Positions 7,177 through 11,774 of a stretch of DNA of 11,774 nt are shown here, piece after piece. Position numbers and translations under genes: made by a program. Origin of the DNA: Bryobacterales bacterium (lineage in GTDB: Bacteria; Cyanobacteriota; Vampirovibrionia; Obscuribacterales; Obscuribacteraceae); contig CAJCHQ010000180.1 in assembly GCA_903970295.1 (NCBI GenBank), positions 1 through 11,774 on the forward strand, read 5' to 3'. Position 1 is the stretch's first letter; every line of letters starts with the position of its first letter. Below the pieces are notes generated by a model, which was not told where the DNA came from, did not search any database, and saw only the letters and a program-made list of their open reading frames with translations.

Positions 7177-8019
7177 ATGAACAAACTCATCTTCACGCTC
7201 AGCGTGCTCGGCTTGTTAGCAACCGCTCCCCGCGCCAACGCTCAGCTGGACATACGCTCCCTGGTCGCCCAGATGGTTGCCAACGAAGCCAAACCGACAG
7301 CCAACGATCAATTCTCTCTCCAATATATCCAGCGCAAGCGGCAGGATAACGAGCAGCTCACTTTTCGCGTCGTCGAAACAACAGAGGGCTCTGTCAAACA
7401 ACTGGCTCTCGTCAATGGTTTGCCCGCAGATGCTAACCGACAAAGCGTGGTCGATCAGGACATGCATAACCTCTCGCGCAATCCTGCCGAGCGACTGAAA
7501 CGCCAGAAGCAAGACAAGGACAACGAAGAGCAAGGGCGCAAAATGATGCCGCTGTTGCCTGACGCTTTCACCTATCAGCTACAGAGCAACAATGGTGGCA
7601 TGATCAAACTCAGCTTCGCTCCGAATCCCAGTTTTCGTCCACCGACCAAAACTGCGACTGTCTTTCATGCCATGGCTGGAACTCTGGAAATCGACGCCAA
7701 GAACCTCCGTCTCGTTCGCTTCCAGGGCGTGCTGATTAGCGACGTCGACTTCGGTGGCGGCCTGCTCGCTCGTCTGAAGAAGGGTGGCACTTTTGACATC
7801 GGGCAATCAGAAGTAGCACCAGGACGCTGGAAGATAACAAGCATTTCGATCCAGGTGTCTTGCCGGGCGCTCTTGTTCAAAAGCATCGAAGTTCATGACG
7901 AGCAGCAGCTAAGCGACTTTCAATCGTTGCCAGCTGCGCTTTCTTTCGAACAAGGGTTGGCCCTCATTCACCAGGGAGATCCGGCTAATGCGATTGCCGT
8001 CCTGCCCGAACACAAATGA
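7177..8019 (+). CDS. Exported protein of unknown function, possibly LolA-like fold
   Basis: The 280-residue product begins at ATG 7177, which has AAGGAG six bases upstream and opens a clean signal peptide (MNKLIF, hydrophobic to LLATAPRANA). Cleavage is expected after residue 22, before QLD. An ATG-less upstream extension of the frame to 7120 lacks such features. After a charged, probably helical linker (RNPAERLKRQKQDKDNEEQGRKMM) come beta-strand segments: FTYQLQSNNGGMIKLSFAPNPSFRPPT, a MAGTLEIDAKNLRLVRFQG segment and a DVDFGGGLLARLKKGGTFDIGQ segment ending in W-K-I-T-S-I-S-I. The order (strand pair, F-P-N-F, hAGTLEID, then W-x-I) recalls periplasmic LolA/LolB/RseB-like sheets and conserved exported proteins seen in acidobacteria. 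I cannot name the family. The last 25 residues (LALIHQGDPANAIAVL) look like the first half of a TPR. The gene is monocistronic. Confidence 0.75.
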   Translation: MNKLIFTLSVLGLLATAPRANAQLDIRSLVAQMVANEAKPTANDQFSLQYIQRKRQDNEQLTFRVVETTEGSVKQLALVNGLPADANRQSVVDQDMHNLSRNPAERLKRQKQDKDNEEQGRKMMPLLPDAFTYQLQSNNGGMIKLSFAPNPSFRPPTKTATVFHAMAGTLEIDAKNLRLVRFQGVLISDVDFGGGLLARLKKGGTFDIGQSEVAPGRWKITSISIQVSCRALLFKSIEVHDEQQLSDFQSLPAALSFEQGLALIHQGDPANAIAVLPEHK

Positions 8020-8040
8020 GCGAAACCACATGCGCTCATT
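8015..8040 (+). terminator. Hairpin spanning the stop codon of the exported protein gene
   Basis: AATGAGCG (8015-8022) and CGCTCATT (8033-8040) form a perfect 8-bp stem with a 10-base loop; the TGA stop lies within the left arm. There is no T run. It may protect the 3' end or act with the next structure as a terminator. Confidence 0.35.
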
Positions 8041-8051
8041 ACCAGAAATTG

Positions 8052-8107
8052 CCGGACAGAAGTAGTTCAGATTGCACTCTCAGAGCGCATCTCGCTCTTC
8101 TGCCCGG
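8052..8107 (+). other. Long imperfect inverted repeat downstream of the exported protein gene
   Basis: CCGGACAGAAG (8052-8062) pairs with CTTCTGCCCGG (8097-8107) at 10 of 11 positions, the exception being A8056 against C8103. Inside, AGAGCG (8082-8087) and CGCTCT (8093-8098) form a competing 6-bp hairpin that shares two bases with the outer stem. The 3' trailer of the plus-strand gene is therefore likely structured. Confidence 0.35.
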
Positions 8108-8228
8108 TATTCTCTGCATGCTTCACCGCCCTGTGCACTACGTGGTTTGAACTGCTTGACTATGAATTACTTACTGTAACTTTTTTACAACAATCAGAGT
8201 CACTATTGCATATCATAGACAAACAATC

Positions 8229-8270
8229 AAAAACCGAAACGGATGGCCGCAGCATTGCCTGAGCCATCCG
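8229..8270 (-). terminator. Intrinsic terminator of the acyl-CoA dehydrogenase gene
   Basis: Read on the minus strand, CGGATGGC (8270-8263) pairs perfectly with GCCATCCG (8247-8240); an inner CAG/CTG pairing may tighten the loop. It is followed by TTTCGG and five T's (8233-8229). It begins 20 bases past the stop codon. Stem, loop and T tract are all as expected for rho-independent termination. Confidence 0.8.
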
Positions 8271-8289
8271 CCTCGTGTCTTCAGCCTTC

Positions 8290-10314
8290 TTACTTGTACG
8301 GGAAAGTGATGGGCTCCGCTGGAACACCGTCCAACTGCCTGAACTCACCCGCGAAAACAAGCCTGGCGAGCGCCGCCTTGGCGTGGCGATCGGAATGGCT
8401 TTCGCGTTTGCCCGAAAGCGAATTCCTCATGTCACGGCAAAGAACATCAGCCGCCAGGAGCGATGCTTCGTCCCCAAGATTCTGGGCGTGGAAGATCGTG
8501 ATTGGCATGCTGACGAGGTTCATCAGACGCTGACCCACTTCCACCAACAGATTCTGCTCGTTGAGCAAAGCCTGCTGATAGGTGATCATGTGCCCGTTGT
8601 ATTCGAGCGGCAATTTCTTGAAGGCTCTCGCGACGGTATCCAGATGCTTCTGCAGCCGCCGATCGAGATTGCCATCGCGGTGATAATCGACCCGCTGCAA
8701 TTGCCGACGGGCGATCCACGTTCCCAGTGAGAATAACTCGCTGCGCAACAGCCACAGCGATTTCTTCTGCTGCCAGATCTTTTTCAGCGACGTGGGTGCG
8801 AACTTCTTGATTCCATGTCGTTTCAGAGCCTCGGCGATGGGCACCATGAACTTATTGCCGTGATCCTCGAACATCGAACCACCCGACTTCATCGTCAGCA
8901 TGTTGTTCTCACCTTCGTAGATGCCCATGACGAGAACGTCCGCCAGGATTTCTCCGATCAGATTGCCATGCAAAAATGACCGCCCTCCCTGCGTGGTCAT
9001 GGCATTGTCGATGACGATTTCTTTCAACCACCACGACCCGAGCACTTTCGCCTGAATGCACTCATGTTCGCAACGGTAACCCTCATCGAGGCGCGAAGCA
9101 CAGGTACGGCGCAAACCGTCCATGGCCACGATCAAAGAAGCCACGCGAGCAATGCGCGCTTGCGGCAGTTGCCGCTCAGACAGAGGGGCCCCGAAAGAAT
9201 GCCGATATTGGCACCACTCGACCATCAACTTCAGCACCCGCCGCGAAATTCCGGCCGCACCAGCAAGAACCGCCAGCCGACCGAAATTCAGCCCGTCGTA
9301 CGCAACCTTCATGCCGTCGCCCACACGCCCGAGCAGATTTTCCTTGGGGACACGGAAATCCTTGAAGATCAGCTCGACGTTTTCGATGTGTTTGAGCACA
9401 TCGATTTTGTAACGGTTGATCTGGAAGTGCTCGTTTTGCGTCTCAGGCAAATGCGCAATCAGGGCTGAGATCTTGCCGTCGATTTTGCAGATGATTACAC
9501 CCAGACGACCTTCTTTGGCGTTGGAGATGAACATCTTGGCGCCATTGATGACATAGTCGTCGCCGTCCAGAACAGCAACCGTCTTCTGGTTGACGATGGC
9601 AGTGCCGGCATCGCGCTCGGTGGCACCGAAGAAGGACAAGAGCGTGCCATCACCCAGGGGAGGCAGAAACTTGGCTTTCTGATCGGGCGTACCGAATTTG
9701 TTCAGCGGTCGAGTGGCACCAATGCAGCCGTGAATCGAAGCCAGTCCTTCGAAAGTGGCATCGACCTTGGAAGCGACTGCCGTCAGAATGGCGAAGAATT
9801 CTGCAAATGTTGCGCCCTGACCACCGTATTTCTGTTCGATGAGCAGACCGAAATAGCCGGCGGCACCGAGATCCTTCTCGACGTCTTTAGTGATCTTGCC
9901 CGTGACTGGATCCCAGAGAGTGCCTTGTGCTTCACGCTCCTGAATGATCTGGATTGTGCGATCGCGAACGACTTCGAGATGCGGGCGCAGAACTGTTTCC
10001 GCACCTTGCTCGGCGGCACTGGGCTCGAACAGCTCCCAGGGAATGTATTTCGAGCGAATTTCGCTAAGCGAAGACTGCAATTCGCGAAAGAGATTGACTG
10101 GGGCGAACTTCGACCGGCGATATGGTTTGCTCTTAGGCCAGACGGCGCGATGCACGGCTCCGCTTGTCACTTTGTACCGATCGTCGACGAAAGCAGCATC
10201 TGTTTCTTTGTCTGCGCGATCGAGCAACTGCATCAGACGAATTTCTTCTGCGCTTTTGCCCAAATCTTTGAGAACGCCGCCGAGCGTGTCTGTAGAACCT
10301 TGTTGTTCAGTCAT
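8290..10314 (-). CDS. Acyl-CoA dehydrogenase with C-terminal extension
   Basis: This 674-residue flavoenzyme of the acyl-CoA dehydrogenase family should oxidise an acyl-CoA to the 2-enoyl-CoA with FAD, passing electrons to an electron-transfer flavoprotein in fatty-acid or branched-acid breakdown. Residues about 1-95 are an extra N-terminal segment. The helical N-domain follows (GAAGYFGLLIEQKYGGQGATFAEF, about 150-173), then the beta domain (FFGATERDAGT at 228-238, in place of the usual TEP-AGSD, and DYVINGAKMFISNA). The C-terminal helical domain has RLAVLAGAAGISRRVLKL and the catalytic Glu467 in GIYEGENNML. About 180 residues after it form a helical extension, as in very-long-chain type members. 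AGGAGA lies just upstream of the ATG, so the start is well supported. The gene is monocistronic, with a strong terminator behind it. The preferred chain length cannot be read from the sequence. Confidence 0.92.
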   Translation of the reverse strand: MTEQQGSTDTLGGVLKDLGKSAEEIRLMQLLDRADKETDAAFVDDRYKVTSGAVHRAVWPKSKPYRRSKFAPVNLFRELQSSLSEIRSKYIPWELFEPSAAEQGAETVLRPHLEVVRDRTIQIIQEREAQGTLWDPVTGKITKDVEKDLGAAGYFGLLIEQKYGGQGATFAEFFAILTAVASKVDATFEGLASIHGCIGATRPLNKFGTPDQKAKFLPPLGDGTLLSFFGATERDAGTAIVNQKTVAVLDGDDYVINGAKMFISNAKEGRLGVIICKIDGKISALIAHLPETQNEHFQINRYKIDVLKHIENVELIFKDFRVPKENLLGRVGDGMKVAYDGLNFGRLAVLAGAAGISRRVLKLMVEWCQYRHSFGAPLSERQLPQARIARVASLIVAMDGLRRTCASRLDEGYRCEHECIQAKVLGSWWLKEIVIDNAMTTQGGRSFLHGNLIGEILADVLVMGIYEGENNMLTMKSGGSMFEDHGNKFMVPIAEALKRHGIKKFAPTSLKKIWQQKKSLWLLRSELFSLGTWIARRQLQRVDYHRDGNLDRRLQKHLDTVARAFKKLPLEYNGHMITYQQALLNEQNLLVEVGQRLMNLVSMPITIFHAQNLGDEASLLAADVLCRDMRNSLSGKRESHSDRHAKAALARLVFAGEFRQLDGVPAEPITFPYK

Positions 10315-10723
10315 GTTAGTCTCCTGTCGCGCGCCGTCAGGTGCGAGACGATGTTGAAAAATTTTTCTAGACTTGTGGGTGTGTGTCTGTTTCAGCTCTG
10401 AAAAAACAAAATGGGGTTATGCATTCCCCACTCTATCCATGACAACCAGAGAAGTCATTGCCAATGAGAGAGTTTCTATGAACCCCGAAGAGGACGGACG
10501 CCCGGTAATTTTTTGATTGACGCCGGCAAAGCCAACCCGACACTAGATTTACGCACGCGCAGTCCAGTTTCCAAGCTTGCCAGAGAGTCCTAGATAAGCT
10601 CGCGATTGCCGGCTCATGAAGCGATCGGGCGATCGACCAGGCCACCGGGGCTGGCTCGTATGCACGACCTAGATTCTGCGAACCAGCCAGTCGCTTTGCC
10701 ACCATCGGTGGTGCCAAGCAGAT
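10315..10723. other. Intergenic region upstream of the acyl-CoA dehydrogenase
   Basis: No gene is supported. Two small symmetric elements lie upstream of the dehydrogenase: TTTCAG-CT-CTGAAA (10390-10403) and TGGGG...CCCCA (10412-10416 with 10426-10430). Either could be an operator, but both are short enough to occur by chance. I see no clear minus-strand promoter. At the far end CCACC-ATC-GGTGG (10699-10711) is a small hairpin just past the stop of the minus-strand membrane protein, a possible weak terminator without a T tract. A 94-codon minus frame (10433-10717) shows no family resemblance. Confidence 0.4.
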
Positions 10724-11179
10724 TTACAATCCGCTCGCAGATGTCGATACGAAGTAGATGCAGGCCAACATCACAAGCATCGCGCTGGTCACGCCAAGCC
10801 AAAAACCAGCCACCAGAATTTGCCAGACAATCAGGGCTTGTCGCGGCGTCAAACTGATCATGATGCCCAGGCGGTTGATGATGTAAAAAACAACGGCGCC
10901 GACTGTTAAAAGCAGCGGTAATAACTTATAGCCGGGGGGCGCCGGCATCGAAACGGCAAAAACCAGGCTCAAAATACAAATGACAACTAGAGCAATACTG
11001 AGATAATCCGAGAAGCGCTGCTTGACATTTTCGGCAACCGAAGCCTGCCTGATGTGCTGCATCGCTTTGAAGAAATTGGCGAAACCTGCCCGCCTTGGCG
11101 ATCTGTCAGTGTCACCCATTGAACCAGGCATCTCATCGTGAGACGCTGGGTCCAATTTAGGACTATCTGATTCAGCCAC
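10724..11179 (-). CDS. Small membrane protein with three transmembrane segments
   Basis: I place the start at a GTG (11177-11179), preceded by GGAGG (11187-11191) at a spacing of seven bases. This gives 151 residues. The reading frame stays open much further, to 11638, but that part is antisense to a glycosyltransferase gene and Ser/Arg-rich without domain character. Residues 1-58 are charged and likely cytoplasmic. Hydrophobic segments follow at about 62-80 (LSIALVVICILSLVFAV), 86-107 (around LLPLLLTVGAVVFYI) and 118-146 (around ILVAGFWLGVTSAMLVMLACIYF). I do not recognise a family. It is divergent from the glycosyltransferase gene, with 67 bp between the two starts, so the pair may share a control region and a role at the cell envelope; that is inference. 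Confidence 0.65.
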   Translation of the reverse strand: MAESDSPKLDPASHDEMPGSMGDTDRSPRRAGFANFFKAMQHIRQASVAENVKQRFSDYLSIALVVICILSLVFAVSMPAPPGYKLLPLLLTVGAVVFYIINRLGIMISLTPRQALIVWQILVAGFWLGVTSAMLVMLACIYFVSTSASGL

Positions 11180-11246
11180 GTTAGATCCTCCGGTCGGTTC
11201 CTTTAATATTATCAAGCCGTCACGGCTTCCGTTAGGGGCAAACTCA

Positions 11247-11774
11247 GTGTCCAGAGAAGAGCAAGTAAATAACAGACCAGATAATGCAGACGAAAGCTTA
11301 CAGAAGCCTTTCACAGCTTCTAAAGACCAGCTTCCTCTCGTTTTTATAAATATCCTCCATTGGCGAGGGGTGGACCATACGCGCCGTTGTATCGAATCGG
11401 TGCTGAAACTGTCATATGGCAATTTCAAGGTGCTACTGATTGACAATGGGTCCGCCAACGAGGAGTGCAAGCCACTCCTCGACCTGGATCCCGAATGCCT
11501 GTTTGGGCTGCGACTGCCCGATAACAAAGGCTTCTCGGGTGGGCACAACGCCGGGATCTCGTTCGCTCTCGAAAAGAAAGCCGATTTCATTTGGCTTCTA
11601 AATAACGATGCCACCGTTGAAGCTGACTGCTTGACCAAGTTGATTCAGATTGCCGAGCGAGAAACCCGCGCCGGCGCCCTCAATGCGGCAGTACTAGATG
11701 TGGTGCCCGGTCAAAGCGATAATCGCGCTGAATCTAATCGTGGTCAGGGAGTGATTGATTACCGCCGTGGCAAA
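11247..11774 (+). CDS. GT2-family glycosyltransferase, 3' end outside the window
   Basis: The frame is open to the window end and gives the first 176 residues of a family 2 (GT-A fold) glycosyltransferase, which transfers a sugar from a nucleotide donor, usually in polysaccharide or O-antigen assembly. LVFINILHWRG (31-41) is the first strand; LLIDNGS (63-69) and NKGFSGGHNAG (93-103) are the nucleotide-binding signature; LLNNDATVEADCL (117-129) holds the NND variant of the DxD motif typical of rhamnosyltransferase-like members. The start is uncertain: no ATG lies in frame between the upstream stop near 11139 and the first strand, and GTG 11247, with GGGG at 11235-11238, is the best candidate. 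The product is cytoplasmic or membrane-associated. Donor and acceptor cannot be told. Confidence 0.85.
   Translation, partial: MSREEQVNNRPDNADESLQKPFTASKDQLPLVFINILHWRGVDHTRRCIESVLKLSYGNFKVLLIDNGSANEECKPLLDLDPECLFGLRLPDNKGFSGGHNAGISFALEKKADFIWLLNNDATVEADCLTKLIQIAERETRAGALNAAVLDVVPGQSDNRAESNRGQGVIDYRRGK

Noticed and set aside
9730..10401. Plus-strand frame of 223 codons opposite the acyl-CoA dehydrogenase
   Set aside because: Shadow of a strongly conserved gene; Cys- and Phe-rich translation without a recognisable domain.
10390..10403. Palindrome TTTCAG-CT-CTGAAA upstream of the acyl-CoA dehydrogenase as a regulator site
   Set aside because: Six-base arms with a fixed gap are expected about three times by chance in a window of this size, and no regulator or second copy supports it.
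10620..10636. GCGATCG motifs as cyanobacterial HIP1-like sites
   Set aside because: The octamer GCGATCGC is incomplete and not repeated across the window.
10433..10717. Minus-strand frame of 94 codons
   Set aside because: No ribosome site, no domain or signal, and composition typical of noncoding DNA.
1..11774. CRISPR arrays, tRNA and rRNA genes
   Set aside because: No regularly spaced repeats, no cloverleaf with a TTCRA-type arm, and no rRNA-like sequence were seen.

Overview
The window reads as ordinary bacterial chromosome of moderate GC. It has Shine-Dalgarno sites of the AGGAG type, Sec and lipoprotein signal peptides, LysM/NlpC-type wall proteins and one acyl-CoA dehydrogenase. No gene fixes the taxon. 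The loose gene spacing, the many small exported proteins of unknown function and the mix of wall-active and fatty-acid genes would suit a non-photosynthetic relative of cyanobacteria (Melainabacteria/Obscuribacter-like) or an acidobacterium-like soil or sludge bacterium; this is a low-confidence inference.

Left part (1-3333). A small exported protein with a threonine tail (206-469) converges on an intact extracellular solute-binding lipoprotein of the oligopeptide/dipeptide ABC family (495-2150, minus). No permease or ATPase genes lie beside it. Divergent from the lipoprotein gene is a decayed MFS transporter (about 2332-3333, plus) with several frameshifts and an internal deletion. The 181-bp gap between them carries a perfect 22-bp palindrome over the -35 region of a plausible promoter facing the MFS gene, so it is a strong operator candidate. 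The transporter it served is now broken.

Middle part (3363-8019). An exported protein of unknown function with a beta-rich, GIN-like C-terminal half is followed by gene-poor DNA holding the N-terminal remnant of an IS256/mutator-type transposase. Next comes a 420-residue protein with a LysM-like segment, a YD/RHS-like beta-strand region and a C-terminal NlpC/P60-type cysteine peptidase domain but no signal peptide. A 280-residue exported protein of unknown family, perhaps LolA/LolB-like in fold, ends this section.

Right part (8020-11774). On the minus strand lie a 674-residue acyl-CoA dehydrogenase with a C-terminal extension, closed by a clear intrinsic terminator, and a 151-residue protein with three membrane segments. 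Divergent from the latter, a GT2-family glycosyltransferase starts near 11247 and runs off the window end.

The genes do not form one pathway. The only tight functional pairing visible is the solute-binding lipoprotein with the divergent MFS pseudogene and their shared palindrome. I saw no tRNA, rRNA, CRISPR array or complete mobile element, and no convincing new multi-gene system.
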